A stretch of DNA of 64,000 nt from an uncultured Eubacteriales bacterium (GCA_934502885.1 CAKSUT010000001.1:248001-312000); one strand, 5' to 3'; positions 44,345 through 53,311 are shown, numbered from the stretch's first letter. The notes: generated from the sequence alone by a model not told the origin. Numbers and translations are program-made.

Positions 44345-45337
44345 ATGCTGCCAACAATAATTGCGTGGTTCAACAGAGCCGTCATGTTCGGCACGGTCAT
44401 GATGTACGGAGCAACCGGTGAAATCATCACCGAAAAATCGGGGCACTTAAACCTCGGCGTACCCGGTATAATGTACGTCGGCGGCTTTTCCGGATTTGTC
44501 ACGGCGTTTCTTTACGAGCAATTTCACGGTGAAAACTACAATCCCCTTGTGTGCATTATCCTTTCGTTCATAGTTGCTTTTGCCGCCTCAGCGCTCATGG
44601 GACTTCTCTACAGCTTTATCACGGTAACTCTCCGTGCAAATCAGAACGTAACGGGACTCACGATAACTATTTTCGGCGTGGGCGTCGGCAACTTCTTCGG
44701 TAAAATGGTAATGGGCGACAAGACGGTTGCCGTTACAAACCTCGGCTTCAAGGCATTCACGACGAAAATCCCCGGTCTTTCGGGCATGGGAGCTGTAGGT
44801 CAGCTTTTATTCAGCTACGGATTCATGGTTTATCTTGCGATAATAGTCGCCGTTCTTACTCAGCTTTTCTTGAACAAGACGAAAATCGGACTCAATCTCC
44901 GTGCTATCGGTGAAAATCCTGCAACGGCGGATGCAGCAGGCATTAACGTCATACGCTACAAATACCTTGCTACCTGCATAGGCGCCGGAATATCGGGTCT
45001 CGGCGGTCTTTACTACGTACTCGAATACAACAAGGCGATGTGGGCGACCGAAAACGGTATAGAGGCTCTCGGATGGCTTGCTGTTGCGCTTGTTATATTT
45101 GCAACGTGGAAGCCTCTCAACGTAATCTGGGGTTCGCTCCTTTTCGGTTTCCTTTCGTGGACGTACCAGTTCATCCCGAACTTCGGCATATCCGTCCCGA
45201 ACTACGCAATTGAGCTTGTAAAGATGCTTCCCTATGTCGTTACGATGATAGTGCTTATCGTTGTAAGCTTCAGAAATAAGAAAGAAAATCAGCCTCCGGC
45301 AAGTCTCGGACTTTCGTACTTCAGAGAAGAAAGATAA
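44345..45337 (+). CDS. BMP-type ABC transporter permease 2
   Basis: A 330-residue permease (YufQ-like). The motifs are SGHLNLGVPGIMYVGGFSG near the N-terminus, GENPATADAAGINVIRYKYL in the coupling loop, and GWLAVALVIFATWKP. The frame is open slightly upstream, but GGAGGG places the start at ATG 44345, one base after the upstream TGA. It completes the importer, whose likely substrate is a nucleoside. A strong terminator follows. Confidence 0.92.
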   Translation: MLPTIIAWFNRAVMFGTVMMYGATGEIITEKSGHLNLGVPGIMYVGGFSGFVTAFLYEQFHGENYNPLVCIILSFIVAFAASALMGLLYSFITVTLRANQNVTGLTITIFGVGVGNFFGKMVMGDKTVAVTNLGFKAFTTKIPGLSGMGAVGQLLFSYGFMVYLAIIVAVLTQLFLNKTKIGLNLRAIGENPATADAAGINVIRYKYLATCIGAGISGLGGLYYVLEYNKAMWATENGIEALGWLAVALVIFATWKPLNVIWGSLLFGFLSWTYQFIPNFGISVPNYAIELVKMLPYVVTMIVLIVVSFRNKKENQPPASLGLSYFREER

Positions 45338-45675
45338 TTTATGCACATTTCTCCGAGCGGTAGGTTTCGTACCTGCCGCTTTTTTCGTAATTTTTCCAAA
45401 TTCAAAATCGTATATACACTCGTTTGCGGCACATACTATTCTCGGAACAGGAAAGAGTGAAGCGGCATTGAGCGAAGTATTCAAAGCACCGAGCTTCGTG
45501 TCTTTTGTACGTCATAGTGCAGCACATTTGCCAAGTGCCGATGAAGTACATGGGATCAGTCTTTCGTGTTTCTGCGTAAGACGACGGTCTATGCACGGCA
45601 ATTCTGTACAGATTTTTGAAGGTAAGTGCGCAAGCGGCGCAAACAAAAAAGACGTATGAAGATGGCGAGGAAACG
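45338..45675. other. Gene-free stretch with terminator and possible structured RNA
   Basis: After the terminator (45356-45386) no convincing gene is present until 45676. The rest can fold locally: GTACGTCAT (45507-45515) pairs with ATGAAGTAC (45541-45549) with one mismatch, around GCAC/GTGC, and CGAAG (45473-45477) pairs with CTTCG (45494-45498). The stretch is as GC-rich as coding DNA, unlike other spacers here. It may be a small RNA or a long leader; no promoter is convincing. Confidence 0.4.
45356..45386 (+). terminator. Terminator of the BMP importer operon
   Basis: AGCGGTAGGT and ACCTGCCGCT form a perfect 10-bp stem with a TTCGT loop and a T-run. Confidence 0.9.
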
Positions 45676-45993
45676 ATGCATCAGAATAAGAACATTGCAG
45701 AAGTAAACAATACGGTAAATTCGGAAAAAGGAAAATGCTGCGGTCGTTGCGGTTCAGGCGCGCACAAGTCTGTTCACGGTAAAGCTCACGGTAAGGCAAA
45801 CGAAAAAACGGGCAATAAGCCGAGCGGCGTGACAAGCGAAGCCGATATGAAAAATCGCGGCATGAGCGGAGATATCAGCGGAATTGCCGCCGGTATGTAC
45901 CGTGGAAATGTCATGACCGATCCGCAGGGAAGCTACACCGGTCGTCCGGCCGATATTACGGAAGTACCCGTACAGGACGCCGACGACCTTTAA
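45676..45993 (+). CDS. Small Cys-rich protein with GSYTGxP / PVQDADDL tail
   Basis: A 105-residue hydrophilic protein. It has a Cys cluster KCCGRCGSGAH near residue 20-30, then a Lys/His/Gly-rich stretch, and a C-terminal DPQGSYTGRPAD...VPVQDADDL. Proteins ending in this kind of DxxGSYTG-P plus QDADDL tail occur in Clostridia in my recollection, without assigned function. The upstream open frame is longer, but GAGGAAACG precedes ATG 45676. It is followed by a strong bidirectional terminator. Metal binding by the Cys/His cluster is plausible but unproven. Confidence 0.65.
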   Translation: MHQNKNIAEVNNTVNSEKGKCCGRCGSGAHKSVHGKAHGKANEKTGNKPSGVTSEADMKNRGMSGDISGIAAGMYRGNVMTDPQGSYTGRPADITEVPVQDADDL

Positions 45994-46038
45994 CCGGTCT
46001 TTTCGCCGCATACAAATACGGCGGCACGTATACGTGAA

Positions 46039-46077
46039 AAGGGTCTGTTAAAAGCATAACGCTCTTAACAGACCCTT
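46039..46077. terminator. Bidirectional terminator between converging genes
   Basis: AAGGGTCTGTTAA and TTAACAGACCCTT are perfect 13-base inverted arms, with ATTTT on the plus side and TTTTCAC on the minus side. Confidence 0.9.
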
Positions 46078-46080
46078 ATT

Positions 46081-46848
46081 TTACGCTTTTTCGCAAACCT
46101 CATGCACGCATTTCTTTATATACGCAATTTTCTCGCCGAAGCCGTCGTCGAATATATGCGGCGGAAGATACGGGTTATCAAGAATGCTCTTTCCGAAGAG
46201 CGTTTCGTACCACGCCGACGCCGCAGCAAATCTGCCGTATATAAGCGATAGGTGGAAGCCGTCACGGTTAATAGATATGCCGCCTCGGTCGATGTCAAAA
46301 AGTTCGCTCTTGCGTATTTTCGCTATCACCTTGCCTGCGGGAATTATTCCGCAGCAAACATCTCCCATGCTCTCCCTCGCTTTTTCGTATGCCGACACCA
46401 CGCATTCGTGCATTATCTTTTGGTTGGAATTGTAGTGTCTTGCGTATTCGTCGCTTACGAAGTCTTTCTCATATGCCCACGTCATGTGGAGGTACTGCTT
46501 TGCATTGGGGCGATACCCCTTTACGTAAGCCGAAAGCTTTTCAAGGTAAGGATGATAGGTCTCCGGGACGCCGGCAAGACCGCTGACCTGCTGTAAAGTT
46601 ACAATGTCCCAGTTGTCCGAGAGAAGCGCGTCCTTTACCGAGACCTTCTCACCCGTCGGCTTCGCCTTAAACTGAGGGTCGTACTCACGCAAATCCTCGT
46701 CTATATTGCGGCAGTGCCTTTCAAGCGAGCATCCTCCTATGTACAGGTTTACGACCTTGCACCTCTCTCCGCCGCAGTTTGCGATGTCTTCAAGGTATGA
46801 CGTTGCGTCCTCCGAAAAGCTGTTTCCTATTGCAAGAATTTTAAGCAT
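46081..46848 (-). CDS. DUF4886 (SGNH-like) hydrolase
   Basis: A 255-residue protein. The N-terminal block LAIGNSFSEDATSYL contains the GNS-type catalytic Ser of SGNH-like hydrolases, and a C-terminal DGFHLSLIYGRF supplies the Asp/His pair. Middle blocks DIVTLQQVSGLAGVP and QYLHMTWAYEKDF fit the DUF4886 family, which is common in gut carbohydrate users and may deacetylate glycans. It lacks a signal peptide and so is probably cytoplasmic. AAAGGAGAG precedes the ATG. It follows comEC by 14 bases, so both are likely on one transcript. Confidence 0.85.
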   Translation of the reverse strand: MLKILAIGNSFSEDATSYLEDIANCGGERCKVVNLYIGGCSLERHCRNIDEDLREYDPQFKAKPTGEKVSVKDALLSDNWDIVTLQQVSGLAGVPETYHPYLEKLSAYVKGYRPNAKQYLHMTWAYEKDFVSDEYARHYNSNQKIMHECVVSAYEKARESMGDVCCGIIPAGKVIAKIRKSELFDIDRGGISINRDGFHLSLIYGRFAAASAWYETLFGKSILDNPYLPPHIFDDGFGEKIAYIKKCVHEVCEKA

Positions 46849-46862
46849 AAGTACTCTCCTTT

Positions 46863-49187
46863 TTATCTGTCACAGTATATTTTGTAAGGTATTCCTTTTT
46901 CCAAAGGTTTGCCGTATTCCGAGGTAAGATTCATCACATATACGTCTCTGTCCGCATCCGAGATAATGCCGCCGAAGTCCTTTGTCTTTTTCTTCGACGA
47001 ATACACAAATATCGGAACATCTTTTGATATATTCTCCGCGCCGCCGCTTCTGTATCTGTCATACGACAGAAAAGCGAGCACCTCTTTTCCGCGCGACTTC
47101 ACCGTCACCTCGTAACCGTCGGACTGCGGATTAAAGTGCAAGGAGAAAGGACCGAACCGGGTCTCACTTTTGCCGTAATATTCCGGTGAGAAGCCCTTAT
47201 TTCTGAGTCTTTTCTCAAGCTCGGAGCAAAGTCTTGCGCCGTCGGCATTTGCGCTTTTCGGGAGAAGAATGCGCGATATTCCGTAGCGGCGGTCAAAGTT
47301 TTCTATGCACCGAAGCTCACGCAGAACGTCCAAATCTCCCCTTTCGGCGACGACATATGTGTTCTTGCGCGTATAAAAATCACAGATATCCTCGCTCTTC
47401 GCGCCGTGGTTTGCGTCCTTCGCGCCTGTCGAGATACACATATATTCGCCGTCCGCGCGGAGTGAGAGATATCCGCCGTTTTTGTCATAGGCAACGTAAA
47501 CCGCAGGTCTTGCAAAGTCCCTCACGGCAAAAAGTGCGAACAAGGTACAGCAAATGAGGCACATACCGACAGCGCAGATTCCCGGTGCAAACATATGCTT
47601 CTTCCGAAGGTACGCCGCAAGTACTATGCAGACTACGACAATCGCCGCAGTTGCAGGCACAAACGGAAAATCTGTTTCGGGTACGCTTACGGCGGAAAAT
47701 CTGTGAGAGGCGAGAAAGTGCGAAACGTTGACAAGAAATCCTGCCGCAAGCTTCACCGCGAGTCCGAGAATCGCACACACCGCACGGCACACGCCGAAAG
47801 GCATAAGCGAAAGAATCGCTGTCAGAAATACGAGCGTCAGTATTACGGTAACGGGAAGTGCGGCGGCGACGTTAGCAACAGGCGATATGAGCGACACCTC
47901 GCCGAATGAGAATATCAGAACCGGTAGTGAGAATGTTACTGCCGACAGAGTTGTGACGACAGTCGAAAACACATATCCAATGGCGCGGAAAGCGAAGCTA
48001 TTTCCGTGCGAAAATTTGCCGTACAGCGGAGCGCAGATAAGTATTCCTGCCGTAGACAGAAAAGAGAGTGCCGCACCGGCGTCATACACGGAATAAGGCG
48101 ATATGAGAAGCACGGCGAAAACTGCGGCGGCAAGCGACGTGAGCGGATCGCTCTTTCTGCCGATGATAACGCCGAAATTCACCGCAAACGCCATGACAGC
48201 ACTTCTCACAACAGGCATACCGAACCCGGTAAAAGCCGCATAGCCGAATATAAATGTTGTGAGAAGCACACAGCGCAAAAGTCTCGGAATCTTAATTACG
48301 GATAGTATCCACCCTGCAAGAAGCACCAAAACGCTCAGGTGAAGTCCCGACACCGAAAGAATATGAGAAAGTCCGCATCGGCGGAAATCGTTCTTTATCT
48401 CCTGCGGCAAGCCCGATTTGTCGTCGGTAAACATACCGACGGCGATATAGTACGGGTCGAGGTCATCCGCGGCGGCGCAATATCGGAGAAGCTCACGTTT
48501 CACTCTGTCACGAAACAGTGCAATGCCGCTCTTCTCGGCTTTCTTTGCAACATTCACCGAACCGTCGGCTTCAAGCTTTATAAATATTTCGTCGGCTTTC
48601 AGCGTGCGTTCTTCAAAGTATCCGTTCGACTTTACTTTTTCCGGACGAAGCACCTTTGCTTTCCCCTCGACAGTATCACCGACCCCGACACCTCTCGCAC
48701 CGTAACAGCTGAGCTTTACACTGACATCAAGCGGAGAAATGAGCTTCACGGTATAATATGCGTAGTTGCTCCCGGGATTTACCTCCGTGACAATGCCTCG
48801 GTAATCGACAACCGCCGCTTCGTCATCATCGTAAGTACTGCCGGACACATGGTTTTCGTCGAGAAAATCCACGCTCATTTTCTCCGGGCCGTACACTCTC
48901 ACACACGCAGAACGGACAAGTACTGCGGCAACAAGTAAAGCGAGCAAGGCAAAGTCCGCTCTGCGAAAGAAAACTGCCGACACCGCCCCGGCAACTACCG
49001 CCACCGCAGAAACAAGAAGTGCCGCACCGAGCGAATCGCCTATGCCGACCGACATAACGATACACACAAGAAAGACGCACACTGCCGCCGCCAAAAGAAG
49101 CGGTCTCTTCAAATGCGGAATATTACTGCTTTTACTGTCAAACCCATGATGCGACGGCAATTCAAGTCTCTCCCTACTTAATAACAT
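46863..49187 (-). CDS. comEC: ComEC/Rec2 DNA-uptake channel, metallo-beta-lactamase domain degenerate
   Basis: About 774 residues: an N-terminal DUF4131 part with three helices, a competence domain with about nine helices (core SHILSVSGLHLSVLVLL, FTGFGMPVVRSAVMAF, LSFLSTAGILICAPLYG) and a C-terminal tail. ComEC carries single-stranded DNA across the membrane. The tail aligns by position with the beta-lactamase-like nuclease domain, but the metal motif THxHxDH is missing. The open frame starts in the neighbouring gene; ATG 49187 is the first plausible start, and a TTG at 49160 with GGGAGAG before it is an equally good one. The gene is bounded upstream by a terminator. Other com genes are not in the window. 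Confidence 0.88.
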   Translation of the reverse strand: MLLSRERLELPSHHGFDSKSSNIPHLKRPLLLAAAVCVFLVCIVMSVGIGDSLGAALLVSAVAVVAGAVSAVFFRRADFALLALLVAAVLVRSACVRVYGPEKMSVDFLDENHVSGSTYDDDEAAVVDYRGIVTEVNPGSNYAYYTVKLISPLDVSVKLSCYGARGVGVGDTVEGKAKVLRPEKVKSNGYFEERTLKADEIFIKLEADGSVNVAKKAEKSGIALFRDRVKRELLRYCAAADDLDPYYIAVGMFTDDKSGLPQEIKNDFRRCGLSHILSVSGLHLSVLVLLAGWILSVIKIPRLLRCVLLTTFIFGYAAFTGFGMPVVRSAVMAFAVNFGVIIGRKSDPLTSLAAAVFAVLLISPYSVYDAGAALSFLSTAGILICAPLYGKFSHGNSFAFRAIGYVFSTVVTTLSAVTFSLPVLIFSFGEVSLISPVANVAAALPVTVILTLVFLTAILSLMPFGVCRAVCAILGLAVKLAAGFLVNVSHFLASHRFSAVSVPETDFPFVPATAAIVVVCIVLAAYLRKKHMFAPGICAVGMCLICCTLFALFAVRDFARPAVYVAYDKNGGYLSLRADGEYMCISTGAKDANHGAKSEDICDFYTRKNTYVVAERGDLDVLRELRCIENFDRRYGISRILLPKSANADGARLCSELEKRLRNKGFSPEYYGKSETRFGPFSLHFNPQSDGYEVTVKSRGKEVLAFLSYDRYRSGGAENISKDVPIFVYSSKKKTKDFGGIISDADRDVYVMNLTSEYGKPLEKGIPYKIYCDR

Positions 49188-49246
49188 ATTGAAATTGTAA
49201 CACATAATTTGACAGAATAATTGAATAACGTGTAAAAAAACGGCAT

Positions 49247-49278
49247 AAAAACTGCGCCGCAGTATTGCCTGCGACGCA
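49247..49278 (-). terminator. Terminator after the anti-sigma gene
   Basis: TGCGTCGCAG and CTGCGGCGCA (one G-U pair) close a GCAATA loop, followed by GTTTTTATG on the minus strand. Confidence 0.8.
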
Positions 49279-49296
49279 ATTAAAACATAACCGTCT

Positions 49297-50454
49297 TTAC
49301 TTTTCCGCTCCGAATGCTCTGTTGAAGTTCTCAATCGTATACTCGGTTTCCATATCGGTGATAGAAATATACCAGTCGCAGAACGCTGTAAAATCAACCG
49401 ACTGCGCCATTTCGAGCGTTATATCGTGCCTGCCGTCGGTGTGGACACATTCGGAGGACTCGAAATACGTCTTCGCTTCCTCGATAATGCCCTCACAGGT
49501 AAGCGGCACTCCGGCGCCGGAGGTCATAAAGATATCGTTAGGCACGGCGAATTCAGAGCCGATTGCATTGTCCGGTGCAACGCTTTGTTCGTTTGATTCG
49601 GCATTCCCGGCGGATCTTTCGCTACCCGAATAGTCTTTCTGCTTTGAAATTCCGCAAATATTGTCTGTTGCTGCCGCACTCTCCTCATCACTGTCTGTCG
49701 GAGGAGGCGGTGCAAACACTCTCCGAGGCGCATAGCTCTGCGTATCGTTGCTGTCAATTTTCGGCGAATCGCTCTTATCTGCGGAAGATGTACCGAACAC
49801 CTCATCTTCAGAAGTTGACTTTTGCTCGGAAGCATCGCCGTTACCCGCATCAGCCCATTCAACCGAAACCGACTTTTTATCCCTTGAGTTATCGTTTTGT
49901 GCATCATAACCGTTGCTGTCGCCTGTTTCATCATTTGCCGCCGCACTTTCACTTTCGGGAATCTCCGCTGCGGCTGTGTCGGAAGTGCTGTCAGGATTAG
50001 GCATCATCATGACAAACATGGGTGCATCCGCAGCCTGATCCGCAGTCTCCTCCGCCGCACCGTTCTTGTCTGCTGAGGTGATGCCGTCTATAAACGACGA
50101 GAAAGGCACGCCCTTTATAAGGAACACGGCAACCACTGCCGCCGCAGCGACTCCAACAAACGGTATTCTGAACCTCGGCTTTCTTGATGCAAGAAGCGGC
50201 GTTGCGGTATCGCCCTTTCTTATTCGTTCGGCGATGCAGTCATGAAGCATAACTCCATCCTTTTCCGGCTTCACACCGGCCCCTGCCATTATGCGCTTCA
50301 TACTGCGCATTTCGCAAAGCAAGGTACGGCATTCTCCACACGACTTTACGTGAGCAAGTCTTTCCGCTCCGAGCGAATTATCGTCTATATTATCATTTTC
50401 AAGTATAAAGCTCTGAACTTCCCCGCAGTCACATCTTTTACAGTCCATGTCCAT
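49297..50454 (-). CDS. Anti-sigma factor with zinc-finger (ZAS) domain and long outer region
   Basis: A 385-residue membrane protein. The N-terminal cytoplasmic part has the zinc-binding His35-x3-Cys39-x2-Cys42 in HVKSCGEC, typical of anti-sigma ZAS domains. A membrane helix follows (about 97-114). The outer part is unusual: some 200 residues rich in Ser, Asp, Asn and Glu, then a small C-terminal domain (VPLTCEGIIEEAKTYFES to the end). GGAGG sets the start at ATG 50454. It follows the ECF sigma gene by 122 bases, in which an ECF-type promoter is seen. It should hold the sigma factor at the membrane and release it on envelope stress. Confidence 0.85.
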   Translation of the reverse strand: MDMDCKRCDCGEVQSFILENDNIDDNSLGAERLAHVKSCGECRTLLCEMRSMKRIMAGAGVKPEKDGVMLHDCIAERIRKGDTATPLLASRKPRFRIPFVGVAAAAVVAVFLIKGVPFSSFIDGITSADKNGAAEETADQAADAPMFVMMMPNPDSTSDTAAAEIPESESAAANDETGDSNGYDAQNDNSRDKKSVSVEWADAGNGDASEQKSTSEDEVFGTSSADKSDSPKIDSNDTQSYAPRRVFAPPPPTDSDEESAAATDNICGISKQKDYSGSERSAGNAESNEQSVAPDNAIGSEFAVPNDIFMTSGAGVPLTCEGIIEEAKTYFESSECVHTDGRHDITLEMAQSVDFTAFCDWYISITDMETEYTIENFNRAFGAEK

Positions 50455-50510
50455 ACACCGCACCTCCTTTGCTGTATATTTTTGTAGACTCTCTTTCATC
50501 TACAATTCTT

Positions 50511-50537
50511 TAGACGAAGTAAATTCCGATTTGTTCC
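50511..50537 (-). promoter_or_regulatory. ECF-type promoter upstream of the anti-sigma gene
   Basis: On the minus strand GGAAC, 16 bases, CGTCTA. This is the usual spacing and wording of ECF sigma promoters (GGAAC / CGTC), placed between the sigma and anti-sigma genes. It suggests that the sigma factor raises its own anti-sigma. Confidence 0.55.
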
Positions 50538-50576
50538 GGAAATTTTAGACTTTTTTAAGATTTTTTCCGCAAACGG

Positions 50577-51224
50577 TCAGACTGCCCCCGACTCGTAAAG
50601 CAGTTTTTTCAGCGTACTTCTCGCTCGGTTGAGTCTTGACTTCACCGTTCCCTCTTCGAGACCGAGAATGTCGGCGATTTCGCTGTACGAATATCCTTCA
50701 AATTCACGAAGCACTATAACCGTCCTGCTGTTTTCGTCAAGCTTTTTAACCGCAGCATGCACCGCTTCTATTTCCTCACGCCGCACGACGCTATTTTCCG
50801 GGTTGGAGAGAATGCTTTCATCCGGTATCTCGAACGGTCTGTCGTCATCGTCCCCGGAAAGCTCCGAGAGCATTATCTCTTTGTGTGCATAATGCTTTCG
50901 CATATAGTCGTAGGTGACATTTTTGCAGAGCCTGTACAGCCACGTTGCGAACTTGCTCTCGCCTCTGAACGAGGAAATCGAGTTGTACACACGCATGAAC
51001 ACCTCTTGAGAGATATCCCATGCGTCGTCGCTGTTTTTCACACTGAAATACGCAGTTGAATACACAAGCTTCTCATATCTTTTCACAAGCTCGGTGAAAG
51101 CATCGGCGTCTCCGCCCACAATTGCTTCAACAAGCTCACTGTCGTTCATTTCGGGTATACTCTTATCTGTCTTCGGCTTTTCCTTCTCACCGAAACCGAA
51201 CACCCCGAGAAACACCGCATTCAC
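50577..51224 (-). CDS. ECF-family RNA polymerase sigma factor
   Basis: A 215-residue sigma factor. Region 2 is DAFTELVKRYEKLVYSTAY...DISQEVFMRVY...TWLYRLCKNVTYDYMRK, and region 4 is LDENSRTVIVLREFEGYSYS and EIADILGLEEGTVKSRLNRA, the group 4 (ECF) layout. It has an extra N-terminal extension with acidic and Lys residues and a DDDDRPFEIPDESILSNPEN linker. AAAGG lies upstream of the ATG. It comes 31 bases after the MATE gene and is probably the third gene of the phosphatase-MATE-sigma unit. Its anti-sigma follows. Confidence 0.93.
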   Translation of the reverse strand: MNAVFLGVFGFGEKEKPKTDKSIPEMNDSELVEAIVGGDADAFTELVKRYEKLVYSTAYFSVKNSDDAWDISQEVFMRVYNSISSFRGESKFATWLYRLCKNVTYDYMRKHYAHKEIMLSELSGDDDDRPFEIPDESILSNPENSVVRREEIEAVHAAVKKLDENSRTVIVLREFEGYSYSEIADILGLEEGTVKSRLNRARSTLKKLLYESGAV

Positions 51225-51255
51225 CGCCTTTCCTCTTCGATTAACGCAGAACCGT

Positions 51256-52611
51256 TCAGCTCTGACGTGTCATTTTCTTTATCCATGAGTATCTGTTTAC
51301 CTTGATAAACGCCACAAAGCACTTGAATATCTGATCCGCATTGAGGCATAACAGCACCGCCACCGGCGACCACTCCCACCTGAACGCCGCAAGAAACGAC
51401 AGCGGAAGCACGATACACCAAATGCTTACAAGGTCGTTTATAAACACAAACCGTGTGTCTCCGCCGCCTCTGACTATTCCCGTAAGCACAGGCATTTCAT
51501 ACGCCGTGCCGATACAGGTGACGCAAAGCACCAGAATAAAGCTCGACGCAAGCGACTTTGTTTCGGGACTGAGTTCATACAGCGAGAGAATGGGAAGCCG
51601 CAAAAGATTGAGTACGACGCTTGTCGCTATACCGACGCACAGGAAGATGAGCTGAAGCGTAACGGTATACGGCTTTATCTTATCCGTCTTCCCTTCACCG
51701 ATGGTTTTACCTATCATAACCGCCGCCGCACTCGACGCACCGACCGAGGCAACCTTAAGAAGCTGGAAGAGCGTCGTTGCGACCGAATTTGCCGCAATTG
51801 CGCTGTCGTTCATATGACCGAGAACAACGGTTTGAAGTGCCGTTGACGTTCCGAACATACCTGCCGCTATCACGATGAAAACCGAGGTGCGGAAGTAGTC
51901 GGACAAAAGCGACTTATCGAAGGCCTTAAGGTCATGCAGTCTGAAAGATATCTTCTTTTCCTTGGTGACAAAATAGAATATTATCACGGCAAGCTCCGCC
52001 GCTCTTGCACAGAGCGTACCTATTGCTGCACCCGTAACTCCGAGTCTCGGAGCACCGAAGTGACCTTCTATGAGAAGATAATTGATAACACAGTTGATAA
52101 TGAGCGTCTGAACCGACGCGAAGAACGCAATCTTTACGGTTTCAACGCTTCTCATCGCGGCAAGAAGCACCGTACTTACCGCAAGCAGAAGATATGTAAA
52201 TCTTATGAGGTACGCATATTCCGCTCCTGCGGCAATAATCGCCTCGGACGGAGTGAACACGGAAATTATCTGCTTCGGGAAAAAGGACATTCCCAAGAAG
52301 AACACCGCACCGAAGGTCACGGCAAGTATAAGTGCGCCGACGGTAAGTCTCTTTATAGGCTCGGTTCTCTTCTGTCCCCAATACTGGCTTCCGACGGTGA
52401 CAAGCGTGTCGCCCGCCGCCATTATGAGCTGTTGGAAGATAAACTGCACCTGGTTTACCGCGGCGACGCCCGAAAGAGCGGTTTCGCTGTAAACGCCTAT
52501 CATTATATTGTCGGCAAGGTTTACCGACAGAACTATCACGTTTTGCAGAACAAGCATGAGCATGAGTCTGAAAAACGATCTGTAAAACGTTTTGTCCTTT
52601 GTGATAACCAC
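51256..52611 (-). CDS. MATE-family efflux transporter
   Basis: A 451-residue protein with twelve predicted membrane helices in two homologous halves. Family features include NLADNIMIGVYSETALSGVA in helices 1-2 and FGTSTALQTVVLGHMNDSAIAANSV at the start of the second half. The start codon is GTG with GAGGG seven bases upstream. MATE proteins expel cationic drugs or metabolites with Na+ or H+. It sits between a histidine phosphatase and an ECF sigma gene in the same direction, so export and envelope stress control may be linked. Confidence 0.92.
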   Translation of the reverse strand: MVITKDKTFYRSFFRLMLMLVLQNVIVLSVNLADNIMIGVYSETALSGVAAVNQVQFIFQQLIMAAGDTLVTVGSQYWGQKRTEPIKRLTVGALILAVTFGAVFFLGMSFFPKQIISVFTPSEAIIAAGAEYAYLIRFTYLLLAVSTVLLAAMRSVETVKIAFFASVQTLIINCVINYLLIEGHFGAPRLGVTGAAIGTLCARAAELAVIIFYFVTKEKKISFRLHDLKAFDKSLLSDYFRTSVFIVIAAGMFGTSTALQTVVLGHMNDSAIAANSVATTLFQLLKVASVGASSAAAVMIGKTIGEGKTDKIKPYTVTLQLIFLCVGIATSVVLNLLRLPILSLYELSPETKSLASSFILVLCVTCIGTAYEMPVLTGIVRGGGDTRFVFINDLVSIWCIVLPLSFLAAFRWEWSPVAVLLCLNADQIFKCFVAFIKVNRYSWIKKMTRQS

Positions 52612-52637
52612 GATTTATCCCTCTTTTTCGGAGCTTC

Positions 52638-53279
52638 TCATATTGTCTTCGGGAGTGCCGTCACCAAATCTCCGAGGTGTTCGGTATAATTGATGACAAT
52701 CGGAGTTATCGTGCCGTCATCGGCGTAATCTATCTCGCTTATTGCGGCGTTATTCATCCATGCGACCGAATTAAACTCCGAAAGCGGCTTTCCGAGCCAT
52801 GTGCAGGCAAGGCATCTGAGCGGTGTTGCGTGAGTTGCGACAAGCACCGTTTTACCGCGGTTTTCTGCGACGATTCTCTCGACCTCGGCTTTCAGCCTGT
52901 CGTAAACCTCACGCATAGACTCACCGTCGATACTTACGAAATCGGCGGGATCGGTGCGCCATGTGTTGTAAAGCTCGGGGTAATCCCTCTCAAGCTCGGA
53001 GAACTTTTTGCCCTCCCATTCGCCGGCGTATATCTCGCGGAGATTTTCATCTTTAATAGGCTCAATACCGTGGTACTTTGTGATATGGAGCGCGGTCTTG
53101 TATGCACGCCGAAGATCCGAGGAATACGCGATATCGATTTTTCTGTTCTTCAGGTACACCCCGGCGCACTCCGCCTGTTCATGTCCGAGTTCGGTGAGGT
53201 CGCCGTCCATATGACCGTGAAATTCTCCCAAAAGATTTCCCTCACTGTAGCCGTGGCGCACAAAAATAAGCTTTGTCAA
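52638..53279 (-). CDS. Histidine phosphatase family (phosphoglycerate mutase-like)
   Basis: A 213-residue protein with the phospho-His loop IFVRHGYSEGN (His9), catalytic ARG-like block YSSDLRRAYKTALH, Glu in YAGEWEGKKFSELE and the second His in VATHATPLRC. Length and the EGxxFxExE-type middle match broad-specificity phosphatases of this superfamily rather than glycolytic mutase. The substrate is unknown; alpha-ribazole phosphate, sugar phosphates and others are possible. It is first in the unit, 33 bases downstream of a near-consensus promoter. Confidence 0.9.
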   Translation of the reverse strand: MTKLIFVRHGYSEGNLLGEFHGHMDGDLTELGHEQAECAGVYLKNRKIDIAYSSDLRRAYKTALHITKYHGIEPIKDENLREIYAGEWEGKKFSELERDYPELYNTWRTDPADFVSIDGESMREVYDRLKAEVERIVAENRGKTVLVATHATPLRCLACTWLGKPLSEFNSVAWMNNAAISEIDYADDGTITPIVINYTEHLGDLVTALPKTI

Positions 53280-53311
53280 TGTTTACCGCTCCCCTCTCAT
53301 TCACAAGTTAC

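Noticed and set aside
45468..45659. Short open frames in the spacer before the small Cys-rich gene
   Set aside because: No ribosome site, no recognisable sequence, and equally good frames exist on the other strand.
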